A stretch of 64,000 bases of DNA, taken from contig JAFURF010000005.1 in assembly GCA_017471965.1 (NCBI GenBank), positions 1-64,000 on the forward strand. The letters run 5' to 3'. Every line of letters starts with the position of its first letter. Position 1 is the first letter of the stretch. The notes below the pieces were generated by a model, which saw only the letters and a list, made by a program, of their open reading frames with translations, did not search any database and was not told the DNA's origin. Origin of the DNA: Bacteroidales bacterium. Its GTDB lineage: Bacteria > Bacteroidota > Bacteroidia > Bacteroidales > UBA932. This document shows positions 1 through 9,604 of this stretch, one piece after another. A program made the position numbers and the translations under genes.

Positions 1-2944
1 CGAGCAGGGTACCACAAACGGTACTTCGACCGGTCTGGACGGCGACTATGTCCTTACTGTTTCTAGCGCTGATGCAGTGGTCGAGATCAGTTGCATCGGC
101 TATGCATCACAGACTTTCGTTGCATCACAGATGCCTGCGACAGTGACTCTCGGCGAGGACACACAGTTCCTTAACGAGGTTGTTGTGATCGGTTACGGTA
201 CTGTCAAGAAGGAAGACATGACCGGATCCATCACTGCAATCAAGAATGAGGAACTCAACCGTGGTGCTGTCGTTTCAACTCAGGATATGCTCAAGGGTAA
301 GGTTCCGGGCCTTCTCATCACTCCTGGTGACGGTGGCCCTGGTTCAGGATCTACCATCCGTATCCGTGGTGCCGCTTCACTCAATGCATCCAACGACCCT
401 CTTATCGTAATCGACGGTGTTCCTATAGCTCGCGAAGGTGGTTTCGGTATGTCCAATCCTCTTGATATGGTCAACCCTAACGATATCGAGTCATTCACCA
501 TCCTCAAGGATGCATCTTCGGCAGCCATCTACGGTTCGCGTGCATCAAACGGTGTCATCCTCATCACTACAAAGAAGGGTAAGGGAAATGCTCCTAAGGT
601 GTCTTACAGCGGAAGCATGAGCGTGCAGACAAACTCACGTCAACTTCAGGTTCTCTCTCCTTCTGAGTTCAGAGGATTCATCAAGGATACTTACGGCATC
701 TATTGGGAGAACGGACAACTCATGGGTGACCTTTCTACACCTGCAGGCAAGACCATTGCGGCAAGACTCAGCGAGAATACGAATGTCAACTATCAGGACC
801 TCGTCTTCCGTCCGGCAGTCTCATATGAGCACAGTGCAAGTGTGAGCGGCAACATCAATGACCGCATGCCTTATCGCGGATCGCTCAGTTATACCGGACA
901 GCAGGGTACCCTCAAGGGATCTGACTATGACAAGGCTACCATCGACCTCAGTCTGAATCCTCACTTCCTTGACAAGCACCTCACTTTCAACCTCAATGCA
1001 AAGGGTGTATATACATATTCAAAATATGCTGACGGCGGAGTTGTGGGCAATGCGGCCTTCTTCAACCCTACCCAGGATCCTTATTTCAGAAATGCTGACG
1101 GCAGCATCGACTACACCACATGTAACGGTTATTTCAACTACGGTTCAGGGCGCGGAGATGACTTTGTGGGAAACAATCTTCTCGGTGTAGGTCCGATGTC
1201 ACAACTTTATGACAGAGTAAGTTACGGATCTTCACGCCGTATCGTTGCAAGCGCTGCAGCCGACTATAAGGTACACGGACTTGAGGCTCTGAGATTCAAT
1301 GTCACAGGATCCGTTGACTGGTCGGATTACGACAATAGAAACGGCTCTGTTCCAGGTTCTTATCAGGCGATGGCAGATACTGAGAACCGCGGAATAGGTC
1401 AGTACTCGGAGGAATGGCAGATGCGCCGCAGTACCGCTCTCGAGGCATATGCCAACTATAACGAGACATGGGGCGTTCACAACCTCGATGTAATGGCCGG
1501 TTACTCTTGGCAGCATTTCTACGGATCGAACCGTACCATCTCATATTTCAATGAGACAGACGAGATGAAACTGAACCCTGGTGAAACTCCGCTCGGACGT
1601 TACCCTAAGTGGGCTTGGGAAAGTTATCTCGTTTCATTCTACGGACGTATCAACTATTCGATCGCATCCAAGTATCTCTTCACGGCATCTCTCCGTAGCG
1701 ACGGATCATCACGATTCTCTCCTGCAACACGTTGGGGTATCTTCCCTTCAGGAGCGTTCGCATGGAACATCGGTGCTGAGGACTTCCTCAAGGACAGCAA
1801 GGCCGTCTCTCAGTTGAAACTCCGTCTTTCAGCCGGTATGACAGGTCAGCAGGACGGTATCGGAGAGTATGCACATCTTTCTCGCTATGGCCTTTCTACA
1901 GATGTATATCATCAGTATTGGATGGGTGACAAGGAAGGCTTCCAGTTCATGTGGACTCCAGGCGTCTATGACCCTAACATCAAGTGGGAGACAACAACTA
2001 CCTATAACGTAGGTCTCGACTTCGGTTTCCTCAAGGACAGGATCACCGGTAGCGTGGATGCATATCTCCGCAATACTGACGACCTCCTTAATGAGGTGAT
2101 GATTCCTATGGGATCGAACTTCGGTAACAAACTCCTTACAAACGTGGGTTCTATGCAGAACAAGGGTATCGAGTTTGCAATCAACGTGATTCCTGTCCAG
2201 ACAGAGGACTGGCATCTTTCTATCGGATTCAACGGTACTTTCCAGGATACCAAGTTCACGAAACTCAGTATAAACGATTCTGAGGACTACTACATCCAGA
2301 CTTCAGGAATCTCTCATGGTACAGGATCATTCATAGGCCGTCATCAGGTGGGATATGCTCCATACAGTTACTATGTATTCAAGCAACTCTATGATGACAA
2401 GGGAATGCCTGTACAGGATGCCTTCGTAGACCTTACAGGAGACGGCGTGATCAACAACGACGACCGTTACTGTGCAGGTGACCCTAATCCGGACTTCTAT
2501 TACGGTCTCAACCTCAAGTTGACCTATAAGAACTGGGACTTCGGCTTCAACGGCCACGGATCTGCCGGATATCAGGTGTTCAATGACTTTGCATCCAACA
2601 ATTCTACCGCATATTTCGATGTGAATGCAGGTAACCTCCCTAACTTCACAAAGGCTGCGGTAAGATCCGGCTTCACCAAGAACAGCGGTGACTATCAGTT
2701 CTATTCTGACTACTATCTTGAGGACGCATCGTTCTTCCGTCTTGACGATATCAACCTTGGATATACATTCAGGAACATCAGGAACTGGGCTGGTGACATC
2801 CGTATCGCGGCATCATGCCAGAATGTGTTCGTGATCACTAACTATAGTGGTATCGATCCTGAAATCAACAGTACTGACGGTGTTGACAGAACTTTCTGGC
2901 CAAGACCTCGTACATTCTCTATCCGTCTTAACGTTAATTTCTAA
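1..2944 (+). CDS. susC: SusC-type TonB-dependent outer-membrane receptor, copy 1 (5' partial)
   Basis: Imports oligosaccharides, here probably malto-oligosaccharides, across the outer membrane with its SusD partner. The reading frame is open from base 2, so the GTG at 77 is internal and the true start lies outside the window. Visible parts are the end of the carboxypeptidase-regulatory-like domain (GTSTGLDGDYVLTV), the plug (VVVIGYGTVKKEDMTGSI, IRIRGAASLNASNDPLIVIDG, LKDASSAAIYGSRASNGVI) and a long beta-barrel ending in a terminal phenylalanine (LNVNF). It is followed 11 bp later by susD and is closely similar along its length to the second SusC at 9605. Arg codons here are mostly CGT/CGC, whereas copy 2 uses many AGG/AGA. 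Family assignment is secure; the starch substrate is inferred from neighbours. Confidence 0.96.
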   Translation, partial: EQGTTNGTSTGLDGDYVLTVSSADAVVEISCIGYASQTFVASQMPATVTLGEDTQFLNEVVVIGYGTVKKEDMTGSITAIKNEELNRGAVVSTQDMLKGKVPGLLITPGDGGPGSGSTIRIRGAASLNASNDPLIVIDGVPIAREGGFGMSNPLDMVNPNDIESFTILKDASSAAIYGSRASNGVILITTKKGKGNAPKVSYSGSMSVQTNSRQLQVLSPSEFRGFIKDTYGIYWENGQLMGDLSTPAGKTIAARLSENTNVNYQDLVFRPAVSYEHSASVSGNINDRMPYRGSLSYTGQQGTLKGSDYDKATIDLSLNPHFLDKHLTFNLNAKGVYTYSKYADGGVVGNAAFFNPTQDPYFRNADGSIDYTTCNGYFNYGSGRGDDFVGNNLLGVGPMSQLYDRVSYGSSRRIVASAAADYKVHGLEALRFNVTGSVDWSDYDNRNGSVPGSYQAMADTENRGIGQYSEEWQMRRSTALEAYANYNETWGVHNLDVMAGYSWQHFYGSNRTISYFNETDEMKLNPGETPLGRYPKWAWESYLVSFYGRINYSIASKYLFTASLRSDGSSRFSPATRWGIFPSGAFAWNIGAEDFLKDSKAVSQLKLRLSAGMTGQQDGIGEYAHLSRYGLSTDVYHQYWMGDKEGFQFMWTPGVYDPNIKWETTTTYNVGLDFGFLKDRITGSVDAYLRNTDDLLNEVMIPMGSNFGNKLLTNVGSMQNKGIEFAINVIPVQTEDWHLSIGFNGTFQDTKFTKLSINDSEDYYIQTSGISHGTGSFIGRHQVGYAPYSYYVFKQLYDDKGMPVQDAFVDLTGDGVINNDDRYCAGDPNPDFYYGLNLKLTYKNWDFGFNGHGSAGYQVFNDFASNNSTAYFDVNAGNLPNFTKAAVRSGFTKNSGDYQFYSDYYLEDASFFRLDDINLGYTFRNIRNWAGDIRIAASCQNVFVITNYSGIDPEINSTDGVDRTFWPRPRTFSIRLNVNF

Positions 2945-2955
2945 TAAGGAGGATA

Positions 2956-4635
2956 ATGAAAATGAATATAAAGAATATCTTTTCAGCGGCTGCCGCTGCT
3001 GTAATGCTTACAGCCTGCATCGGAGACCTCAATACAGTTCCTTTGAACAAGACCGATGTGACTTCTGAGTCTGCCTATGGAGCAGATGAGGCAGGCTATC
3101 TGCAGGGACTTACAAAAGTCTATGCACTCATGATCAATGATGATAAGGAAAATCCGAAACTTGAGGTCAGCGACGGTGGTGCATCCGAATTTGTCCGTGC
3201 CTTCTGGTCTACACAGGAGGTTACAGCAGATGCTGCGAAATGTGCTTGGCCTGACGCTTGGGTGAATGACCTCAACAACTGTACATGGAAGGGTGATGTC
3301 CTCAATGACGCTGTATATGCCGTGTATGTGCGTACTCTTCAGGGAGTAGCATACGCTAATGAATTCCTTCGTCAGACATCTTCTGCAAATCTCGAGTTGA
3401 GAGGTGTAAGTGCTGAAGTGGCAAAGAAGATTGACCAGTTCCGTGCAGAGGCCCGCTTTATCCGTGCATATTTGTATTGGGCGGCTCTTGACACTTTCGG
3501 ACAGGTTCCTTTCTCTACAGAGGATTCTCCATTCGGAGGCGGATACAACCCTCCTCAGACAGACCGTAAGACAGTCTTCAACTTCGTGATAGAGGAACTT
3601 GAGGAACTTGCCGGTGAGAATAGTGCGATGCCTGCGGCTCAGTCTAATTATCCTCGTGCAGACAAGGGTTCATGCCTTGGTCTTCTTGCACGTATGTATC
3701 TCAATGCCGAGGTCTACACAGGAACTGCGATGTGGGCAGAGGCGAAGTCTACCTGCGAAAGGATTTACAAGTTGGGGTATAAACTTGCTCCTACTCATGC
3801 AGAAGTGTTCAGAGGTGATAATGGTGAAAACCCTGATGCAAGGGGTGAGATCCTTTTTGCTGCATCATATGACGCCGAGAATGCCCGCTCTTATGGCGGA
3901 ACCACTTATCTGACTCTTTCTACCTTGTGCTCTAATGAGACTCTTGATGACAAGCCAACAGAGAAGACAGGTATAAACGGAGGATGGGCAGGAAACCGTG
4001 TGCCTTATGAATATATCCAGAAGTTCTTCCCGGATGTAAAGAATCCTGATTATGAGGCAGAGTGGACAGTAAGTGATCCTGGTTATGATTATACTGATAA
4101 GCGTGCAGGCTATTTCTTCATTCAGAACAGAAGTGAGTCCATGCTTGATGCACTTAATACCTTTAAGTGCGGATGGTCGTGCATGAAGTTCAATAATGTT
4201 CCTCATGACATTGAGAACCCGCTCGACTATAAGAATACGGCTGTAGTAAAGACATTCAGTGACATTGACTGGCCTCTTATCCGTCTTGGCGAGATCCACC
4301 TTATCTATGCCGAGGCTTGTATGCACGCAGGCGGTGATGCTTCCACTCAACTTGCTCAGATAGCGAACCGTGCCGGTGTCGCTCCTGTAAAGCAGGCTGA
4401 TGTTACAAATGACTGGCTTATGGAGGAGCGTGCCCGCGAACTTATGTGGGAAGGACATCGTCGTACAGACCTTATCCGCTACGACAAGTGGATAAGCGGA
4501 TACAACTGGACATACAAGGGTGGAGACTTCACAGGCAAGGATCTTCCTTCGCATTTCGATGTGTTCCCTATCCCTTCTTCAGAGTTGACCACAAACCTTG
4601 ATCTTGAGCAGAACCCAGGTTATGCAAGACCATAA
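2956..4635 (+). CDS. susD: SusD/RagB-family substrate-binding lipoprotein, copy 1
   Basis: Surface glycan-binding lipoprotein that lids the SusC barrel. It has a lipoprotein signal (AAVMLTAC, Cys about residue 22), then the alpha-helical TPR-like SusD fold (FRAEARFIRAYLYWAALDTFG) and the C-terminal SusD block (RLGEIHLIYAEACM, ERARELMWEGHRRTDLIRYDKW). At 559 aa it has normal length. The start at 2956 follows an AAGGAGG-like purine run, which is stronger than usual for this phylum; an in-frame ATG 6 bp later is possible. It lies between susC1 and the SusE/F-like gene with very short gaps, so it is co-transcribed. The paralogue at 12659 shares long blocks with it. Confidence 0.95.
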   Translation: MKMNIKNIFSAAAAAVMLTACIGDLNTVPLNKTDVTSESAYGADEAGYLQGLTKVYALMINDDKENPKLEVSDGGASEFVRAFWSTQEVTADAAKCAWPDAWVNDLNNCTWKGDVLNDAVYAVYVRTLQGVAYANEFLRQTSSANLELRGVSAEVAKKIDQFRAEARFIRAYLYWAALDTFGQVPFSTEDSPFGGGYNPPQTDRKTVFNFVIEELEELAGENSAMPAAQSNYPRADKGSCLGLLARMYLNAEVYTGTAMWAEAKSTCERIYKLGYKLAPTHAEVFRGDNGENPDARGEILFAASYDAENARSYGGTTYLTLSTLCSNETLDDKPTEKTGINGGWAGNRVPYEYIQKFFPDVKNPDYEAEWTVSDPGYDYTDKRAGYFFIQNRSESMLDALNTFKCGWSCMKFNNVPHDIENPLDYKNTAVVKTFSDIDWPLIRLGEIHLIYAEACMHAGGDASTQLAQIANRAGVAPVKQADVTNDWLMEERARELMWEGHRRTDLIRYDKWISGYNWTYKGGDFTGKDLPSHFDVFPIPSSELTTNLDLEQNPGYARP

Positions 4636-4641
4636 AACCTT

Positions 4642-6831
4642 ATGAACATGAAGATTACAAAATATATTCTTACTCTCGCAGCGGCAATCGGAATGTTTGC
4701 CGGATGCCAGAAGGCTGAGTTGGTCCAGATGGCTGCTCCGGAGGATGTGCTTGCTCCGGTACTTGCTGATGTCGCTGATGAAGTCATCGTCGATGCCAAG
4801 ACCATGACCAACGATTTCCTTGAGTTCACATGGACCAAGGCGGACTATGGTGTGAACACACAGATCAATTATGCAGTGGAAGTAGCCCTTGCTGGTTCGG
4901 ATACCAAGGCTGTGGTCACTTCGGGTATCTCTGTCGCACTAGATGCTGAACCTGTTGCCAAGGTTTCATATGAGACCCTGAACAAGGTGTTCCTTACTTC
5001 TCTTGAACTCGAGCCTGAAACCCTTACTGATGTCAACTTCTATGTAAGTTCACAGGTAGGACAGTCTGTGAAGGTCTACTCCAATGCAGTCGCTTCAAAG
5101 GTTTCTGCAGCATCTGCAGAGATTGACTATCCTAAGATGACAGTTGTAGGAAACTATCAGGGATGGTCTCCTGGCAAGCCTCAGTATGTGTTTGACTTTG
5201 CAGGTGATGACAAGGCATATGAGGGTCTTGTTGACTTCGGTGCAAACGGCTTCGATTACACAACTCTTGAGTTCAAGATCACAGGTAAGGATTGGGGTGC
5301 AGCAAATGGCGAGCATTCTGTTCCAAAGGGAGAGGCTCAGGAAGAAGAGGCTGCGACAATCAAACTTGTAAATGATGGTGGAGATAACATCACTGCATAC
5401 CGTGAAAAGAGATTCTATCACTTCACATTCGACAAGACTGTTCCTAGCATTACAAAGAACATGTCGTTCGATCAGGTAGGCGTGATCGGTGCAAACGGTG
5501 ACTGGGAAAATGATATCGTGATGAACTTCGATCCTGCCAAGCAGAAGTTCTGGGCAGATGTGGAGTTCCCTGCTGACAGTGAGTTCAAGTTCCGTCTCGA
5601 CGCAGCCTGGGGCACAAACTGGGGTGTGACAGACGGCAAGATGGTCAAGGATGGAGAAAACATCCCTGTTGCAGCAGGCAAATATCGTATCTACTTCAAT
5701 ATGAACGACCTTGATGCATTGACTTACGAACTCAACGCAAATGATTATGGAAAGGCTGACGACACTCCTGTAGAGCCTGAAGAGCCAGAGCAGCCTGAGG
5801 AGCCTGGACTTGAAGGCTGGGGCCTTGTAGGTGCGTTTACCGGCTGGGCTGACGGAGCGGATGTGATGCTCGCGTCGGACGGCACCTATTTCTATGCGAA
5901 GGGTGTTGAACTCGAAGGAGAATTGAAGTTCCGCAAAGACGGCAAGTGGGAGATGGATTTCGGTCTTGCGGAGGGCGCTTCATTTGAGGCTGACGCAGAA
6001 ATTGCTCTTGCAAAGGGCGGTGCGAATATCAATGTAACGGCTGGAACATATGACGTATATCTGGATGAGGCGAATGCAAAGGCATGGTTCATTACCGACG
6101 GAACATATCCTGGCGGTGGCGTGGCTCCTGTAGTTTCTGAATGGGGACTCATCGGATCTCTTGCAGCATGCTCGAACTGGTCTGACAATATTACGATGTA
6201 CGAGTCAGGTGATTATATTGTCGCTAAGGACGTTGTCTTTGCTGAAAATGACGAGTTCAAGTTCAGGAAGGGTACAAGTTGGGATGTTGCCTATACTGCG
6301 GATTGCTCTGTTTCTCCTGATGCAGAGTATCCTATGAGCACAAATGGCGGCAACACCAAGATGTCTGTTGCCGGAACTTATGACGTATATGTTACCAAGA
6401 CTCTGGACAAACTCTATGTCATGACCTCGGGAAAGACTCCTGCTGATGCCGGTGAGGCTGTGGTTACTTATATCGATGCATCGAATATTGTTGTCGGCTT
6501 CTCAGGTGCATTCGGTGGCCAGGAACAGTGGACTGACCCAGAGGGTGCGAGACTTGCGACATTCGAGAGCAAGACACTCACAGACGAGGCTACATATGCC
6601 GGAAACTATGTCTATAAGATCGACGGCTTCCAGATGTCCAACGGTGACAAGTTCAAGGTGAGAATCAATGGAGCATGGATCGGTGGTTCTGATGGTTTGA
6701 CTTGTGAGGGAATCGACGCATCCGGTGACGGCGATATCGTTGTCAACGAAGGCGGTACATTCAACATCAAGATCTCGTTTGATTGGGACGGCCAGAAGCA
6801 TTCTGATGTAAAGGTTGTCTTTACTAAATAG
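4642..6831 (+). CDS. susE: SusE/SusF-type multi-module starch-binding outer-membrane lipoprotein
   Basis: Binds starch chains at the cell surface and has no catalytic role. A lipoprotein signal (IGMFAGC) is followed by a SusE-type N-terminal domain (about 30-155) and then five repeated Trp-rich modules. These begin near residues 166 (VVGNYQGWSPG), 279 (VIGANGDWEND), 393 (WGLVGAFTGWADG), 501 (WGLIGSLAACSNWSD) and 616 (VVGFSGAFGGQEQWTD). A Pro/Glu linker at about 373-392 separates modules 2 and 3. B. thetaiotaomicron SusE has two starch-binding modules and SusF three, so this 729-aa protein looks like both combined. The gap to susD is only 6 bp. The symbol is by analogy; 'SusE/F-like' is the safer name. 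Confidence 0.88.
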   Translation: MNMKITKYILTLAAAIGMFAGCQKAELVQMAAPEDVLAPVLADVADEVIVDAKTMTNDFLEFTWTKADYGVNTQINYAVEVALAGSDTKAVVTSGISVALDAEPVAKVSYETLNKVFLTSLELEPETLTDVNFYVSSQVGQSVKVYSNAVASKVSAASAEIDYPKMTVVGNYQGWSPGKPQYVFDFAGDDKAYEGLVDFGANGFDYTTLEFKITGKDWGAANGEHSVPKGEAQEEEAATIKLVNDGGDNITAYREKRFYHFTFDKTVPSITKNMSFDQVGVIGANGDWENDIVMNFDPAKQKFWADVEFPADSEFKFRLDAAWGTNWGVTDGKMVKDGENIPVAAGKYRIYFNMNDLDALTYELNANDYGKADDTPVEPEEPEQPEEPGLEGWGLVGAFTGWADGADVMLASDGTYFYAKGVELEGELKFRKDGKWEMDFGLAEGASFEADAEIALAKGGANINVTAGTYDVYLDEANAKAWFITDGTYPGGGVAPVVSEWGLIGSLAACSNWSDNITMYESGDYIVAKDVVFAENDEFKFRKGTSWDVAYTADCSVSPDAEYPMSTNGGNTKMSVAGTYDVYVTKTLDKLYVMTSGKTPADAGEAVVTYIDASNIVVGFSGAFGGQEQWTDPEGARLATFESKTLTDEATYAGNYVYKIDGFQMSNGDKFKVRINGAWIGGSDGLTCEGIDASGDGDIVVNEGGTFNIKISFDWDGQKHSDVKVVFTK

Positions 6832-6836
6832 CATGT

Positions 6837-6898
6837 ATGAGTGACCGATGCATCGGTCACTCATTTTATGGCCGGAAGCCCCTGACAGGACTTCCGGC
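6837..6898 (+). terminator. Palindrome plus second hairpin between SusE/F gene and amylase gene
   Basis: Two stem-loops lie in the 93-bp gap. The first, 6837-6864, is a perfect 28-bp palindrome with arms ATGAGTGACCGA and TCGGTCACTCAT around TGCA, followed by TTT. The second pairs GCCGGAAG (6871-6878) with CTTCCGGC (6891-6898) around a 12-nt loop. The first has the shape of an intrinsic terminator with a short T-run, so partial read-through into the amylase gene is likely. No -7 box was seen between it and the next start. Confidence 0.6.
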
Positions 6899-6924
6899 TG
6901 CATTTAACGATAATTATATCAATT

Positions 6925-9465
6925 ATGAAAAGGTTTGTTTTTGCCGTTCTCGCTGTGGCATTGATATTTGCAGGATGTGCTCCTGAGACAGTAAAGGGTG
7001 AACTTTCCGTATCTCCGGACAAGTTGGATTTCCCTGCAAAGGGTGGAGTCAGGCAGATCGAGGTGTCCTCGACTTCCGCATGGACTGTGACTGTCGGTTC
7101 CGGCTCCGACTGGTGTACTCTGTCCCGTACTTCTGCTGAATCTTCCGCAAAGGTGAATATAACGGTTTCGGAGAATACAGGGGACGCAGGACGTGCCGCT
7201 ACCCTTAAATTCTCTTCTGCAGGCTGTGATCCCGTGTCCATGTCTGTGACCCAGGACTTTGACGAGATGGCTAAATATGCATATCTTGACATTGATACAT
7301 CATCTCTTGAGGACGGTTTCACCCTGTCTCCTGACGATGCTGATGCAGACAAGCCGGCGAAGATATATTTCAAGGCAGGCTCTTCTTCTGCCCTCTATGG
7401 CTATTCCGGTGATGTATATGTCCATATCGGGGTTGCTGATGCATATGACGAGTGGCAGTGCGTTCCGTCTGGTTGGGGAGAGAACATTGACAAGTGCAGG
7501 ATGTCAAAGGAGACTTCCAATGTATGGTCCATCCTCCTCTATCCTTCCATCCGTGAATGGTTTGCCTCCGGAGAGGCACCTGTAAATGCCATCGCAATCA
7601 TTGCAAGGGATGCAAAGGGCGAGAAGAAAGGAGTTGACCATGACACCTATCTCAGAGGTATCACTGACAATAAATACCATGCTGAAGTATTCAATCCGGA
7701 TCCTGTAGTCAAGGAGACGATGCCTGCAGATGTTACTTACGGAATCAACTGCAAGGCGGACGGCAGCGTGACATTCGTTCTGTATGACAAGGATACCGAA
7801 GGCAGGTGCCACGAGTACTGTTATATAGTAGGTGATTGGAATGAGTGGGAACGCAATGCTGAGAGTGCCATGAAGAGGGATGATGCGTCAGGCTGCTGGT
7901 GGATCACGATCGACGGATTTGACCCGGCAAAGGAATACCGTTTCCAATACAGGCTCGGCAACGCCGACGGACGTGCCGACACATTCGTGAGCGATCCGTA
8001 TACTGAAATCGTTTATGACCAGTGGAATGACCAGTATATTGCAGGAGTGCCTGCGTTCCCTGAAGAGGCGAGAGGCCATGTTTCAGCATTCCGGATAGAA
8101 AGACCGGAATTCGCATGGCAGCATTCTGATTTCGAGATCGAAGACAAGCATGACCTTGTCATTTATGAGATGCTTTTCCGTGACTTCTCAAAGACTCAGG
8201 ACATTGCAGGAGCGATGGCTCAACTCGACTATATCGAGGGACTTGGTGTGAATGCGATAGAACTGATGCCAATACAGGAGTTTGACGGCAACCTGAGCTG
8301 GGGTTACAATCCTAACCATTGGTATGCTCTCGACAAATACTACGGCACCCGTGAGGACTACAAGAGATTCATTGACGAATGCCATCGTAGAGGCATGGCG
8401 GTGATTGTTGACGTGGTGTACAATCATGCATACGGCTCACATCCATGGGCCAAGATGTATTGGGACTCGTCGCTCAACCGTACTGCGTCAAACAACCCGT
8501 GGTTCAACACGTACGCCAGACATCCGTTCAATGTAGGCCATGACATGAATCATGAGAACCCTATGGTCAGAGACCATGTCAAGGGCAGTCTCCAGTATCT
8601 CCTTGAAGAGTATGATGTTGACGGCTTCCGTTTCGACCTCAGCAAGGGATTCACCCAGAAGGACTCCGGGGAGCAGGATACTCCGTCGAATGTCACGAGC
8701 TGGGGCAGATATGATGAGACCAGGGTTGCCATCCTCAAGGACTATGCAGATGCCATCTGGGAGGTGAATTCAAATGCAATGGTCATTCTCGAGCATCTGT
8801 CCGACTGGGATGAAGAGGAGGTGCTTGCAGATTACGGCATGCAACTCTGGAGAAAGGGTAACTGGGAATACCGGGAGGCAGTCAACGGAAAGACCGGCAA
8901 TTTCAAGGACATGTATTCGACAGAACCGTTCGGTGGTTTTGTGGGCTATATGGAAAGTCATGACGAGCAGCGTTTATGTTATAGTTCATCTTCTGACGAA
9001 GAAGCATTGAAGACAAGGCTCTCCCGTGCCGCTGCTTCTGCAGCCTTCTTCTTCACAGTGCCGGGACCGAAGATGATCTGGCAGTTCGGAGAGATCGGAT
9101 ATGACTATGATATAGAACATAACGGACGTACCGGAGAAAAGCCTGTAGTGACTGCGGAATATATGGCAGTTCCGGAGCGCAAGGCCCTGTATGATACCTA
9201 TGCCGCTCTGATCGGGTTCCGTCGTGACAACCCGAGATTCTTCGACCAGGATGCAGATTTCACATGGACCCCTTCAGCGACAGTGAAGACAATAACCTGT
9301 TCTGCAGACGGCAAGACCTTCCACGTGGTCGGCAACTTCGGCAAGTCTTCGACGACATATTCTGTCCCTTCCGGCGACTGGAAGGACTATTTTGCCGATG
9401 GAGCCTCTGTGAGCGGTGACATCACCCTCGATGCCGGTGAGTTCCGCCTCCTGACCGATTTCTAA
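6925..9465 (+). CDS. BACON-domain GH13 alpha-amylase, surface lipoprotein (SusG-like role)
   Basis: Cleaves internal alpha-1,4 bonds of starch, probably at the cell surface. Order of parts: lipoprotein signal (ALIFAGC), a BACON domain at about 27-113 (LSVSPDKLDFPAKGGVRQIEV, SAWTVTV), a region of uncertain fold, a CBM48-like beta domain at about 265-370 (YIVGDWNEWERNAESAMKRD), then the GH13 barrel from about 385. Catalytic residues are D571 (GFRFDLSKG), E623 (VILEHL) and D680 (ESHDEQ); a conserved VVDVVYNHAYGSHP block is present. It is the last gene before a strong terminator, so it closes the first transcription unit. The domain plan is close to GH13 branching or pullulanase-type enzymes, so alpha-1,6 activity cannot be excluded. 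Confidence 0.9.
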   Translation: MKRFVFAVLAVALIFAGCAPETVKGELSVSPDKLDFPAKGGVRQIEVSSTSAWTVTVGSGSDWCTLSRTSAESSAKVNITVSENTGDAGRAATLKFSSAGCDPVSMSVTQDFDEMAKYAYLDIDTSSLEDGFTLSPDDADADKPAKIYFKAGSSSALYGYSGDVYVHIGVADAYDEWQCVPSGWGENIDKCRMSKETSNVWSILLYPSIREWFASGEAPVNAIAIIARDAKGEKKGVDHDTYLRGITDNKYHAEVFNPDPVVKETMPADVTYGINCKADGSVTFVLYDKDTEGRCHEYCYIVGDWNEWERNAESAMKRDDASGCWWITIDGFDPAKEYRFQYRLGNADGRADTFVSDPYTEIVYDQWNDQYIAGVPAFPEEARGHVSAFRIERPEFAWQHSDFEIEDKHDLVIYEMLFRDFSKTQDIAGAMAQLDYIEGLGVNAIELMPIQEFDGNLSWGYNPNHWYALDKYYGTREDYKRFIDECHRRGMAVIVDVVYNHAYGSHPWAKMYWDSSLNRTASNNPWFNTYARHPFNVGHDMNHENPMVRDHVKGSLQYLLEEYDVDGFRFDLSKGFTQKDSGEQDTPSNVTSWGRYDETRVAILKDYADAIWEVNSNAMVILEHLSDWDEEEVLADYGMQLWRKGNWEYREAVNGKTGNFKDMYSTEPFGGFVGYMESHDEQRLCYSSSSDEEALKTRLSRAAASAAFFFTVPGPKMIWQFGEIGYDYDIEHNGRTGEKPVVTAEYMAVPERKALYDTYAALIGFRRDNPRFFDQDADFTWTPSATVKTITCSADGKTFHVVGNFGKSSTTYSVPSGDWKDYFADGASVSGDITLDAGEFRLLTDF

Positions 9466-9477
9466 AACCAGACCTGA

Positions 9478-9518
9478 GTCATCCGGAGAAACCCGTGTTT
9501 TTCCGGATGACCTGTTTT
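9478..9518 (+). terminator. Intrinsic terminator closing the first sus unit
   Basis: A 10-bp perfect stem (GTCATCCGGA at 9478-9487 with TCCGGATGAC at 9502-9511), extendable inward by GAAA/TTTT, is followed by CTGTTTTT. It lies 12 bp after the amylase stop and ahead of the second susC. Confidence 0.85.
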
Positions 9519-9604
9519 TATTTTGCTCACTGGTCGGGATTTGGTCCGAGGATTGTTTGTAAGGCCGTTTGTAATTTGGAATAATTATAAAATGGCTTAC
9601 AGAT

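Noticed and set aside
77..2944. A start codon at GTG 77 for the first SusC
   Set aside because: The same frame is open back to base 2 and encodes the expected carboxypeptidase-regulatory-like domain, so the gene is cut by the window edge.
3865..4554. A 229-codon minus-strand frame inside susD1
   Set aside because: Shadow of a well-recognised SusD; long antisense frames are common here because of codon bias.
9540..9604. Several TTTG strings before susC2 as a promoter
   Set aside because: No TAnnTTTG box with a correctly spaced -33 could be assembled; TAATTTGG is one base short.
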